Below the pieces are notes generated by a model, which worked only from the letters and a program-made list of their open reading frames with translations, ran no database searches and was not told where the DNA came from. From an uncultured Clostridia bacterium (GTDB lineage: Bacteria; Bacillota; Clostridia; Christensenellales; Borkfalkiaceae), in the NCBI GenBank assembly GCA_944337235.1, contig CALVLK010000004.1:48937-112936 (forward strand): a DNA stretch of 64,000 bases. The letters run 5' to 3'. Both the position numbers and the translations under genes were made by a program. Numbering within the stretch: the stretch's first letter is position 1; each line of letters opens with the position of its first letter. This document shows positions 19,337 through 27,202 of this stretch, piece after piece.

Positions 19337-20214
19337 TGTTCGTTCTCCTTTGCGTTATCGTAATCGATCACCAGGGAGCGCGCGCCGTAGACGCCGGCGC
19401 GGCTTCCGAGCTGTGCCAAAAGAATATCGTCCTGCCGCTGCAACAGGGGCAGGAACAGAGGGGCGGACTGCGCCACGCCGCCGCCCAGAATGATGCGCTC
19501 GGGCGCGAGCACGGTACGGATGTCATCCAGCAGCAGATCGAGGTCGGCTGCGAACGCCTTGACGACGGCACAGGCCTCCGCCACGCCGCGCCCGGCAAGT
19601 TCAAAGAGCTCTTTGCACGAGGAGAGCGCGGGGATGCGCTCCCGTCCGCGCCGCAAGAGCGCCGTTGCGGAGAGATAGGCCTCTGCGCAGCCCCGTTTTC
19701 CGCAGCTGCAGCGCTCCCCTTGCGGGTGCAGACAGACGTGCCCCCAGCGTCCCGCGTCGAAGTTTTGCCCGCGCAGGATGCTGCCGTTGACAAGGCTTGC
19801 GCCCCCCACGCCCGTGCCGAAGGTGAGCATGGTGACGTCGCGCAGGCCGGGGCAAAGCGTCAGCTCGCCCATCAGCGCGCACACGGCGTCGTTGTCGGCG
19901 CGGCAGGGGACGCCGAAGCGGCGCTCCACCTCCCCTCTGATATCGGCGCCCGTCCAGCCCATGAGGTTGTCCGTCGCATACAGGCACACGCCCGACGCAG
20001 GATGGATGTTCCCGGCGGAGGAAATGCCGATCGCGGCAACCCCCTCCCCCGCATCTTCTGCAAGTCCGTCGATGAGGGCAAAGAGCGTCCGGAATATGGC
20101 GTCCCGCCCCTCCTGCCCGGGGGTGGGCAGCGCACGTTCCGCGGCGATGCGATCGCCGCAAAAGAGCGCACCCTTGACGGTCGTTCCGCCGATGTCGATG
20201 GCGATCAGGCTCAT
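19333..20214 (-). CDS. ROK family sugar kinase
   Basis: A 293-residue ROK kinase without a DNA-binding domain. The ATP-binding loop is AIDIGGTTVKGAL (residues 5-17). The catalytic Asp lies in ADNDAVCALMGE (about D107-D109). The phosphate-binding GTGVGG is at 133-138. The ROK zinc site is intact: GHVCLHP followed by CSCGKRGCAE. It should phosphorylate the hexose or N-acetylhexosamine released by the GH20, GH31 and GH36 enzymes. Sugar specificity cannot be read. It overlaps GH20 by 4 bp and follows DUF4127 by 1 bp, with a good AAAGGAG site. Confidence 0.9.
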   Translation of the reverse strand: MSLIAIDIGGTTVKGALFCGDRIAAERALPTPGQEGRDAIFRTLFALIDGLAEDAGEGVAAIGISSAGNIHPASGVCLYATDNLMGWTGADIRGEVERRFGVPCRADNDAVCALMGELTLCPGLRDVTMLTFGTGVGGASLVNGSILRGQNFDAGRWGHVCLHPQGERCSCGKRGCAEAYLSATALLRRGRERIPALSSCKELFELAGRGVAEACAVVKAFAADLDLLLDDIRTVLAPERIILGGGVAQSAPLFLPLLQRQDDILLAQLGSRAGVYGARSLVIDYDNAKENEQ

Positions 20215-20215
20215 T

Positions 20216-21739
20216 TTAGTCTCCTTTCTTATTCAAAGGGATGCAGTCGAGGCGGATATCCGCTTCGAACATCCTGCGCCAGGGCATGCGCACATGTACA
20301 CCCGCAACGTGCGCGGCGAGCGAGGGGAACTGTTCCGCCATCGCCTTGCTCAGGCGGCGCTCCACCTCTTTGGCGACCTCGCCGTCCTCTCCGTCCGTGC
20401 GGAAGCGGTCAAGCCCGCGGGGCGGTAAAAATTCCTCGGTGACGCCCGCGCGCACCAGCCCCATATAGCCCATATCCTCGTAATAGCGGTGCAGCAGGAA
20501 GCGGACATTGCCCTCTTCGTCGCCGCCGATCATGCGCAGCACCGCCTGACAGATCGCCGTGCCCAGCGTATTCGACGAGGTGTTCCACCCCGCGTAGGCA
20601 TCGAGCGAGAGGAGCAGCCCCTCGCGGTCGAGCAGATGAAGCAGTTCCCCGTCGCTCCCGTTGCAGGTGGCAACGTCGCCCACCGCAACGTACTTTCCGC
20701 GCTCCTTGGCATACTTGATATAGGCGACAAATTCGGCAAGGTTGCGTTCGATGTCATACGCCATAACGTACTCGCCCTGATATTCGTGCCACATGCCCGA
20801 ACTCATATTGACGGCGAGCAGGATATCCGCCTCGTCCAGCGAATAGACGCGCACGCCCCCCACCGAGAGGATATGATATTTGATGGTCTCGTCGAGCGGC
20901 CTGTCCTCGAACCAGGGGATGACGGCGCCCGCCTTGGAGGAGGCATAATGCACATAGATGCGGGGGCGGACGCCGTTGAGCTCGGCGATCGCCCGCCCGA
21001 GCAGCGTAAGCCCCGTGTCGTCGGCGGAGGGGTACATGGCGGTCTTTAAGTGCAGCACGTTTTCCTTCAAAAAGGTGCGCACACGCATCTGATCCATCGA
21101 GGTGAAGCCATAGACCGCCGCGTCGTCCTGCGGCACGATGAAATAGTCCGCCGTGCCGTTGCGGATGTATTCAAGGTCATGCAGCAGCACGCGGATGTTC
21201 TTGTCCCGCCGCGCCAAATAGTCGCTGAGCACCTCGGGCGGGATCGTCTGCTTGACGCGTTCAAAATCTGCCCTGTCCGCCTCGGTCAGCTTGCCGAGCT
21301 TTTCCAGGTGCGTGTACCTGCCGTAGAGGTGGATTTCCCTGCCGCAGAGGTCGTAATAGTCGGGCTCTTCGTCGCTGAGCGAATAGTCGGGGCAGCGCAT
21401 GATGAGCTGGAAGAGATAAAGCTTCATGGTCGGATTGAGTTCGCGCAGCCGGGCGACCGTGTCGGCGCGGGAGAGCAGCGTCTCTTCGCTCTCCTCGTGC
21501 AGGCGGGTGGGCACGATGCCCCCGTAGACAAGCGTATCCATAGAGATGATGCAGGCGTCTGCCTGCGCCACGTTTTCAAGCAGCCACGCGCGCAGCTTGT
21601 CGGTGTCGGCGGGGCGCTTTTTGTCGCCCATATATTCGCGCGGCGGCAGCAACAGCCGATAGTCCGCAGCGGGCATCATGGCGGGATAGTGATAATTGCA
21701 GGGCCGCTCGTCGAGCGGGATCATAACGATGGTGTACAT
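20216..21739 (-). CDS. DUF4127 family protein, copy 2
   Basis: A 507-residue paralogue of the protein at 2077-3597, nearly identical in length and layout. Shared landmarks are MIPLDERPCNYHYPAM, YGGIVPTRLHEE, DEEPDYYDLCGREIHLYGRYTH, VPQDDAAVYGFTSMDQ, PSADDTGLTLL, DAYAGWNTSSNTLGT and a C-terminal MPWRRMFEADI. No signal peptide or membrane segment is visible. The function of the family is unknown. It sits between an SGNH esterase and the ROK kinase. A copy in each of the two operons implies either two related substrates or two steps on one substrate. Confidence 0.85.
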   Translation of the reverse strand: MYTIVMIPLDERPCNYHYPAMMPAADYRLLLPPREYMGDKKRPADTDKLRAWLLENVAQADACIISMDTLVYGGIVPTRLHEESEETLLSRADTVARLRELNPTMKLYLFQLIMRCPDYSLSDEEPDYYDLCGREIHLYGRYTHLEKLGKLTEADRADFERVKQTIPPEVLSDYLARRDKNIRVLLHDLEYIRNGTADYFIVPQDDAAVYGFTSMDQMRVRTFLKENVLHLKTAMYPSADDTGLTLLGRAIAELNGVRPRIYVHYASSKAGAVIPWFEDRPLDETIKYHILSVGGVRVYSLDEADILLAVNMSSGMWHEYQGEYVMAYDIERNLAEFVAYIKYAKERGKYVAVGDVATCNGSDGELLHLLDREGLLLSLDAYAGWNTSSNTLGTAICQAVLRMIGGDEEGNVRFLLHRYYEDMGYMGLVRAGVTEEFLPPRGLDRFRTDGEDGEVAKEVERRLSKAMAEQFPSLAAHVAGVHVRMPWRRMFEADIRLDCIPLNKKGD

Positions 21740-21753
21740 GGTTTTCTCCTTGT

Positions 21754-22842
21754 TTATTTACTGATCTTGCCCATGACGCGGGCAATCTCTCTTTGGTAAG
21801 TGTTGGCAATGGCGATCATGCCGGCGTCCGACGGATGCACGCCGTCTGCCGTATATTCCGTATAGTTCCCGGGGAAGATGCGCCCGCCGTCCGCAAAATA
21901 TACTGCCGCGCCGCTGCGGCGCATGCGTGTGCACAGTTTGCGCAAAAAATCGCGGTAGAACGCACAGAGCTCCCGCCGCGCGCCGTCATAGCGGTCGAGC
22001 GCAAAGAGCACGCGCGAAAAGAGCAGCACGCGCGTGGTCGGGCTCCCGGCAAGAAAGGCGCGCAGAAAATCCTCTGCGCGGTCGCGGAGCCGTTCATCCA
22101 CGCCGGCGTTCGGCTCGGTATCCACGATCAGAAGATCGAGTTTGCGTTCGCCGAGCAACTCTGCCATTTCGCGCTCCATGAAGGCAACGCCGGAAAAGCC
22201 GAAATTGAGCACCTCGCAGCCCAGCCTGCGGCTGAGGATGTTGGTGTACGCCATGCCCGGGCGGGAGGCGCTGCACCCCTGCGTGATGCTTGTGCCGTAT
22301 ATCCCGATGCGCAGCGGCGCACAGGAAATGGGGCGCAGGCTGGCAGAGGGCTCCAGCCCGATCTCGCAGCGCTCCACGGCGCGATAGAGCGGGAAATAGA
22401 GCAGATATCTGCGCATCTTCCGCTCGGTAAAGTGCAGGAGCGGCACCGTATATTCGCGGTCGGGAAAGGGATAGCGCGCCACTTCATGCAGCACGTAATC
22501 GCCCATCTCCTCGTCATAGACGTACAGATCCATGCCGCACTGACCCGTCTGCGTCATATTCGTCATGTCGAAGGGGCCCGCAAGGCGCACGCGGACGTCG
22601 ATGCGAAGGGAATCCGTTTCAAACTGCGCGCGGATGCCCGACGGCTGTTCGCCAAACCACGCCTCGCCGTCATTGACGGGGCGGATATATGCCCGCTCCG
22701 CCTCGGTCAGGCGACAATAGCCCTCCTCAAAAAGGGCGTCCGAGCCGCACAGCCCGAAGCCCTCCTTTGCGCTGCGCCACAGGAGGGCGCCATCGCCCTC
22801 CCTGCGCAATGCCATATTCTGATCAAAATCGGATGCCTGCAC
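21754..22842 (-). CDS. SGNH/GDSL hydrolase with GxDLH-like N-terminal domain
   Basis: A 362-residue esterase of the SGNH superfamily. Residues 1-165 form a beta-sandwich carrying GQCGMDLYVYDEEM, similar to the GxDLH domain that precedes this lipase subgroup. The catalytic half begins IGIYGTSITQGCSASRPG (block I, Ser in GTSITQG). It continues with NFGFSG (block II) and ends with DGVHPSDAG, giving the Asp-His pair. It probably removes an acetyl or other acyl group from a sugar. The start is a GTG one base after the phosphodiester-glycosidase stop, with AGGAGAGAG upstream. There is no signal peptide. Confidence 0.83.
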   Translation of the reverse strand: MQASDFDQNMALRREGDGALLWRSAKEGFGLCGSDALFEEGYCRLTEAERAYIRPVNDGEAWFGEQPSGIRAQFETDSLRIDVRVRLAGPFDMTNMTQTGQCGMDLYVYDEEMGDYVLHEVARYPFPDREYTVPLLHFTERKMRRYLLYFPLYRAVERCEIGLEPSASLRPISCAPLRIGIYGTSITQGCSASRPGMAYTNILSRRLGCEVLNFGFSGVAFMEREMAELLGERKLDLLIVDTEPNAGVDERLRDRAEDFLRAFLAGSPTTRVLLFSRVLFALDRYDGARRELCAFYRDFLRKLCTRMRRSGAAVYFADGGRIFPGNYTEYTADGVHPSDAGMIAIANTYQREIARVMGKISK

Positions 22843-22843
22843 C

Positions 22844-24313
22844 TCAGTTCTCTCTCCTGTCCGTCACAAGAATGGCGTTCATGACGACGCGCGTCGAATT
22901 GACCTCGGTCGACCCGGTATCGCTCGAGCGGATGACGACGCGCCCGCTCTCCTCCCCGGCGCCGCGCACGACGAGCTGCGTCGAGCCGCCGCCGTCGAAG
23001 TTGGCTGCGTCGTCGCATCCGTAATAGTAGATAAATTCTGCAAGCTGAGGCAGGCTCATGCCGTGCGGATCGCCCTCCTCCGCGCGCCTTCCGTAGTACA
23101 TGGACTCCACGCCGAAGATGACGACGTTGCCGTTGGGCTTGATGCCGACCGCCGTGCGGGGAACGTCCGTGCTCTGCGCGCCGTTGGTATTTTCCAGCGT
23201 GACGGTGGAGGCGATCTCGCCGTCCGTCACAAGCGCCTGGCGGCAGCCGAGAATGGTCGTATAGTCGTTCCAAAGCCCGTCCTCCGACGTGACGGCGACG
23301 GAAATGGTGTCGCCCTCGCTGCTGCCGTTGACCGGGCCGAACGCAGGAGCGCTCATGGGCACGAAGATATAGCCCCTGCCCTCCGCCGCGGTAACCGTGG
23401 TTCTGACCATGGCAAGCGTGCGCTCTACGATGGTCATTGCCGCATAGCCCTGCGAAAGATCGACTTCGAGCAGTACGCCCGAAGAGAAGGTGGCGCTGCC
23501 CTCCGTGATGAACACGCTCTCCGTGCCCTCCTCGTCGACGGCAACGGGGAAGCGGTCCCCGTCGTACACAAGCGAGTAGGTCAGATGCGACTGGATGAGC
23601 GTGCGCTTGACCTCTGCGGAGGTGATATCCCCCTCGTAGGAGCGGATGGGCGCAATCTGCGCGCTTTCGCCCTTGATCCCGAAGAGCATGGGCGCGGAGG
23701 CGGGAACGTCAGAATTCGAATTGAGATAGTCATAGACGCCGTTGTCGTTATGCGAATCCTTGAGAATGACGCCGTCTTTCACGAACGCGTTGACACAGAC
23801 TGAGCCAAAGAAATCGGCGTTCATCGAGGCGTAGACATGGCCGCCCGTCGCCTCTTCCCACGCCTGTGCCTGCGCATAGGGCGCGGCCTTGCCCCAATCG
23901 TAGCCGGCCGTCTGGTTGTTCCTGGTCCCTGCAACGATATCGGCGCGGCTAAGATCGACCTCGACCGCATATACGACGACGGCGTCGCCGTTCGCCTTGG
24001 TGAGCGAATTTGCGACCAGATGCACGCCGTCGCCCAACTCCGTGATCTCGGTCTGCACCGATTCCGCGTCAAAGAGCGTGGGCGTATAGTCCGTGCGATA
24101 TTCGACGGTAAATTCCTCCGGCTCCTCGGGCGTCACGGGCGTTTCTGGCGTCTCAGGCTCCTCGGGCGTCACGGGCGTTTCCGGTGTTTCGGGTGTTTCG
24201 GGCTGCTCGGGCTCCGTAGGGGTGCATGCCCCCGCTACGGCGCACAGCGCCGCCGCGAACGCCATCACGAGCGCAAGGCAGCGCAGGGTCTTTTTCGCTT
24301 TCTTCTGTGTCAT
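22844..24313 (-). CDS. Secreted phosphodiester glycosidase (NAGPA-domain) lipoprotein
   Basis: A 489-residue lipoprotein. The signal peptide ends in a lipobox (VAGAC), followed by a 45-residue linker of repeated PETPETPVTPEE units that would lift the domain off the membrane. The rest is the NAGPA/DUF2233 fold. Landmarks are GYDWGKAAPYAQAQAW, YASMNADFF, TAVGIKPNGNVVIFGV and the signature AANFDGGGSTQLVVRG near the C-terminus. Family members cleave sugar-phosphodiester bonds such as GlcNAc-1-P-6-mannose in lysosomal targeting or glycans of cell walls. It is the first gene of the second operon and its only clearly exported enzyme. A GGAGAGGAAATT ribosome site supports the start. Confidence 0.88.
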   Translation of the reverse strand: MTQKKAKKTLRCLALVMAFAAALCAVAGACTPTEPEQPETPETPETPVTPEEPETPETPVTPEEPEEFTVEYRTDYTPTLFDAESVQTEITELGDGVHLVANSLTKANGDAVVVYAVEVDLSRADIVAGTRNNQTAGYDWGKAAPYAQAQAWEEATGGHVYASMNADFFGSVCVNAFVKDGVILKDSHNDNGVYDYLNSNSDVPASAPMLFGIKGESAQIAPIRSYEGDITSAEVKRTLIQSHLTYSLVYDGDRFPVAVDEEGTESVFITEGSATFSSGVLLEVDLSQGYAAMTIVERTLAMVRTTVTAAEGRGYIFVPMSAPAFGPVNGSSEGDTISVAVTSEDGLWNDYTTILGCRQALVTDGEIASTVTLENTNGAQSTDVPRTAVGIKPNGNVVIFGVESMYYGRRAEEGDPHGMSLPQLAEFIYYYGCDDAANFDGGGSTQLVVRGAGEESGRVVIRSSDTGSTEVNSTRVVMNAILVTDRREN

Positions 24314-24363
24314 AATTTCCTCTCCTTACCGATCGGAATCTCCGAGTATTTCGATACACCCGA

Positions 24364-24392
24364 ATTGTACACCCACGCGCGCGGTTTGTCAA
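24364..24392 (-). promoter_or_regulatory. Promoter of the glycosidase operon
   Basis: TTGACA (24387-24392) and TACAAT (24364-24369) are separated by 17 bp on the minus strand. The predicted transcription start is near 24357, about 43 nt before the lipoprotein ATG. The -35 context (run of Ts, then CTATTGACAAA) matches the promoter at 12122-12150. Confidence 0.8.
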
Positions 24393-24450
24393 TAGAAAAT
24401 GAAAAAAAATTTCTTGTATCACGCATTTTCTATGTCGGCAGCGAAGATTA

Positions 24451-24509
24451 TGAAAATTTGTTTCACATAATTCCGCCGCATGCCGTGAGATTGATGAAAA
24501 TATATTTCA
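24451..24509. promoter_or_regulatory. Pair of TGAAA-N5-TTTCA palindromes upstream of the glycosidase operon
   Basis: Two perfect palindromes with the same arms and spacer length lie at 24451-24465 and 24495-24509. Their centres are 44 bp apart, about four helical turns. They sit 59-117 bp upstream of the -35 box, a position suited to an activator. Degenerate versions occur upstream of the other operon at 12243-12286. No regulator gene is in the window. Confidence 0.4.
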
Positions 24510-24599
24510 TAAGACCTGAACAGAGGCAAACATAAGACCTGAACAGAGGCAAACATAAGACCTGAACAGAGGCAAACATAAGACCTGAACAGAGGCAAA
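24508..24599. repeat. Four perfect tandem copies of a 23-bp unit
   Basis: The 23-bp unit begins CATAAGACCTG and ends GAGGCAAA. Copies run 24508-24530, 24531-24553, 24554-24576 and 24577-24599 without a single difference. The array fills the gap between the lysC terminator and the palindrome upstream of the glycosidase operon; 24314-24646 otherwise has no gene. Perfect identity suggests recent slippage or active copy-number change. Confidence 0.95.
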
Positions 24600-24601
24600 A
24601 G

Positions 24602-24624
24602 AAAAAGGCACGGAAACCCGTGCC
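24602..24624 (-). terminator. Terminator of the cdaA-lysC operon
   Basis: On the minus strand a perfect 7-bp stem GGCACGG/CCGTGCC with a 4-base loop (24607-24624) is followed by five Ts (24606-24602). It lies 22 bp after the lysC stop codon. Confidence 0.9.
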
Positions 24625-24646
24625 CGAACGTGCCTGAAATTTATCG

Positions 24647-25966
24647 TTAATAGCGGAAAAATTCGTCGTAGACGGCGCGCAGCGTGCGCTCGTAATTTTC
24701 GTTGTCCACCCCGACGATGATGTTCAGCTCGGATGAGCCCTGATCGATCATACGCACATTGACGCCGGCACGCGCGATCGCCCCGAACAGGCGGGCGGAT
24801 GTGCCGATGTTGCGGCTCATGCCGTGCCCGACGATGGCGATGACGGCGACGTCGCTGAAGGTATGCATGTGATCGGGGCGGACCGCCTCGCCGATCTCTC
24901 GCAGCATCTCGTTCATCTCGCCGCGGTGCAGCTGTGTGCTGTCGATGACGAAGGACACGGTGTCGATCCCTGTGGGGATGTGCTCGATAGAGATATGGTG
25001 CCGCTCAAAGACGGAGAGAATCTTGCGCACAAAACCAATCTCGAGGTTCATGAGCGATTTTTCTACAAAAATGACCGTAAAGTTCTTTTTCCCTGCGATG
25101 CCCGTGATGACCTGATCGCCGAACCGGCACTTAGAGGTGGGCAGGATGTCCGTTCCGGGATCGTCCGGGCGGAAGGTATTCTTGATGCGGATGGGGATAT
25201 CCGCCTCGCGCACGGGGAAGATGGACTCGCTGTGCAGGACCCCCGCCCCCATATAGCTCAGCTCGCGCAGTTCCTTGTAGGAGAGCGTGCGGATGCGGGC
25301 AGGATTTTCGACGATACGCGGGTCACATACCATGAACCCGCTCACGTCCGTCCAGTTCTCGTAGAGGTCCGCCCCCACGGCACGCGCCACGATGGCGCCC
25401 GTGATGTCGCTCCCCCCGCGCGAAAAGGTATGTACCCTGCCCGCTTCGTCCGCGCCGTAGAAGCCCGCGATCACGGCGCGCTTATTGCCGCGAAGGACAT
25501 CGGCGAGCAGAAGGTAGCTCTTCGCAGCCTGCAATTTCCCCTCTGCGTCGAAGCGGATGACGTCGCGCGCGTCGACGAAGGGCGCCTTGAGGTACGCCGC
25601 CGTCAGGCGCGCCGCAAGATACTCCCCGCGCGAGGCGGTAAATTCCTCGCTGTGCTCCCGCTCGATCTCGCGCTGCGTCTCGTCGAGCAGCGCCGTCATA
25701 TCGAAGTCGATGCCCAGCTCGCACACGATGCCGAGAAAGCGCTCGCGCACCTTGCCGAACGCCGCGCCGCAGAGCCCCGTCTCCACCAGCGAACGATAGC
25801 TCTCCAAGAGAAGATCGGTCACCTTTGCGTCCGTACTGAAGCGCTTCCCGGGGGCAGAGACGACGACATACCGCCGCGCGATATCCGCATCGAGGATCTC
25901 TTTGATGCGGAGCATCGTCATGCCGCTCGCCATGGAAGTCCCGCCGAATTTGCAAACTTTAATCAT
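24647..25966 (-). CDS. lysC: Aspartate kinase
   Basis: A 439-residue aspartokinase that makes aspartyl phosphate, the first step toward lysine, threonine, methionine and diaminopimelate. The start MIKVCKFGGTSMASG is chosen for the N-terminal kinase motif KFGGTS and an AGGGAGATC ribosome site. SRGGSDITGAIVARA is the catalytic loop. Two ACT domains form the C-terminus (GKKNFTVIFVEKSLMNLE and VAIIVGHGMSRNIG-like segments), so feedback control by an end-product amino acid is expected. It overlaps the DUF1015 gene by 8 bp and is the last gene of the cdaA operon, followed by a terminator. Confidence 0.95.
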   Translation of the reverse strand: MIKVCKFGGTSMASGMTMLRIKEILDADIARRYVVVSAPGKRFSTDAKVTDLLLESYRSLVETGLCGAAFGKVRERFLGIVCELGIDFDMTALLDETQREIEREHSEEFTASRGEYLAARLTAAYLKAPFVDARDVIRFDAEGKLQAAKSYLLLADVLRGNKRAVIAGFYGADEAGRVHTFSRGGSDITGAIVARAVGADLYENWTDVSGFMVCDPRIVENPARIRTLSYKELRELSYMGAGVLHSESIFPVREADIPIRIKNTFRPDDPGTDILPTSKCRFGDQVITGIAGKKNFTVIFVEKSLMNLEIGFVRKILSVFERHHISIEHIPTGIDTVSFVIDSTQLHRGEMNEMLREIGEAVRPDHMHTFSDVAVIAIVGHGMSRNIGTSARLFGAIARAGVNVRMIDQGSSELNIIVGVDNENYERTLRAVYDEFFRY

Positions 25967-27098
25967 AGCTGATCTCCCTGCCCTCCAGGCAGTATCGTCT
26001 CTCTCTGTCCGTTCCGACCGTAAAAGTTCTTGCGGGGAACAGCTTCCCCGCCTTGACCGCCGCGAGCAGTTCGTCCGGCTTGGGCGCACACAGCTTTATG
26101 CCCGCGCCCTCGCCCCGCGCAAGCCGCGATGCAAACTCCTCCTCGCCGCAGCAGATCACCTCTCCGCCGCACTCCTGTACATAGCGCGCCAGAAGTGCGT
26201 CCGTCCGTGCGGGCAGGTGCATCGCGTCCGACTGGGGCACGATCGCGCCCTCCTCTCTCCGGCAGCGGAACTCGCGCGAGAAGAGCGCATAGAGCTCCTC
26301 GGCAGAGGCGCCCCGCACAAAGCGGTGCACGGGCTGCAGCGTGAGCAGCCCGTCGCAGAAGTTGATCATCTCCGCAAGCGCAAAGCGCGCGGGGTGGAAG
26401 CGGCGTTCCTCTTCGGGAAGCGTCGTCTTCAGCGCATCCCAATGCCGCCGTGCGGCAAGGATCCCTGCGTCGCCGCCCGCAAGAAAGAAGCAGGGGTCTG
26501 CCCGCGACATGAGCATATGCGTCAGCTCGACGGAAAGGTCCTCCGGAATATAATAGCCGCAGATGCGGCCGCCCTCCTGCATGAGGTCGAAATCGTACAC
26601 GCGCTCCAGCTCCTCCTCTGCCAGAAGCTGTGCGATCTTGTTACGTTTGTCGCGATAAAAGACGCGCGTCTGCGGAAACTCGAGCAGCGCGTTACGGCGA
26701 AGGGAGAGCGCAGCCTGCACCTCCTCCTCTGCGCTCTCCTGCGTGGGGCGCAGGCAGGCATCTTTGTCCGTGCCGTATGCCTCAAGGTCGAGCGCAAGCA
26801 CGATCCCCCTCAGCACGCCGCCGCGGCATTCCCGCTCGACAAGCACAAACCCGCGGTTGAGTTTGTGGATGCTGTCGTCGCGCAGAAGGCGCGCAAGATA
26901 GGCATTGCCCTTCTCTTCGCCCGTCTCCTCGCCCAGCCGCCCGGCGGCAAAGGCGTACAGCAAAGAGGGCGCGCTGCCGCATTTCGCCGCAACGCGCACC
27001 CAATCCGCCTCGTCCGTCATCGCGCAGGGATCAAAGGACCAGGCCTGAAAATCTTTCCACGGCAGATAGACCCGTGGGATCCTGATACAATTTTTCAT
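25959..27098 (-). CDS. DUF1015 family protein
   Basis: A 379-residue protein starting MKNCIRIPRVYLPWKDF. This start is supported by an ATGA overlap with the small membrane-peptide gene upstream. DUF1015 features include the opening in which a YLP segment leads to a short Trp-containing motif, DDSIHKLNRGFVLVERE, RGIVLALDLEAYG followed by an RPTQES-like phosphate-type segment, and RVFYRDKRNKIAQLL. The Trp motif here reads AWSFDPCAM instead of the more usual WSVIACDQ, so it is a diverged member. The function of the family is not established. Co-translation with cdaA and lysC suggests a housekeeping role; nothing shows a direct link to c-di-AMP. Confidence 0.75.
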   Translation of the reverse strand: MKNCIRIPRVYLPWKDFQAWSFDPCAMTDEADWVRVAAKCGSAPSLLYAFAAGRLGEETGEEKGNAYLARLLRDDSIHKLNRGFVLVERECRGGVLRGIVLALDLEAYGTDKDACLRPTQESAEEEVQAALSLRRNALLEFPQTRVFYRDKRNKIAQLLAEEELERVYDFDLMQEGGRICGYYIPEDLSVELTHMLMSRADPCFFLAGGDAGILAARRHWDALKTTLPEEERRFHPARFALAEMINFCDGLLTLQPVHRFVRGASAEELYALFSREFRCRREEGAIVPQSDAMHLPARTDALLARYVQECGGEVICCGEEEFASRLARGEGAGIKLCAPKPDELLAAVKAGKLFPARTFTVGTDRERRYCLEGREISYD

Positions 27099-27202
27099 AA
27101 AACGTGAATGAGGATGACCGTCACAAAGGCGAGCACGGCGGCGAGCAGTTTCAGCAGAATATTCTCGGTGAACAGCCGTTTGAGAAAGTTTGCAAACTTC
27201 AT
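27095..27202 (-). CDS. 35-residue membrane peptide resembling the CdaR (YbbR) N-terminal anchor
   Basis: A small ORF of 35 codons: MKFANFLKRLFTENILLKLL, then AAVLAFVTVILIHVL and stop. Its ATG overlaps the cdaA stop as ATGA, and its own stop overlaps the DUF1015 start as ATGA. This makes a translationally coupled three-gene chain and argues strongly that it is translated. A basic N-terminal helix is followed by one membrane span. In many Firmicutes the gene after cdaA is cdaR, whose N-terminus has the pattern ENxxLKLLALxLA before a membrane span and extracellular YbbR domains. Here the anchor-like segment exists without any YbbR domain. That homology is inference from pattern only. Confidence 0.82.
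   Translation of the reverse strand: MKFANFLKRLFTENILLKLLAAVLAFVTVILIHVL

Noticed and set aside
14738-19363. A plus-strand open frame of about 1541 codons opposite the GH31 and GH20 genes
   Set aside because: Same cause: a shadow of GC-rich coding sequence. The minus strand carries intact catalytic motifs in every gene.
24508-24599. CRISPR array
   Set aside because: The four 23-bp units are directly adjacent with no spacers and no cas gene is present.
25967-26089. Upstream extension of lysC
   Set aside because: The added residues are Arg/Ser-rich and lie inside the DUF1015 gene; the internal ATG has a ribosome site and the conserved KFGGTS follows at once.
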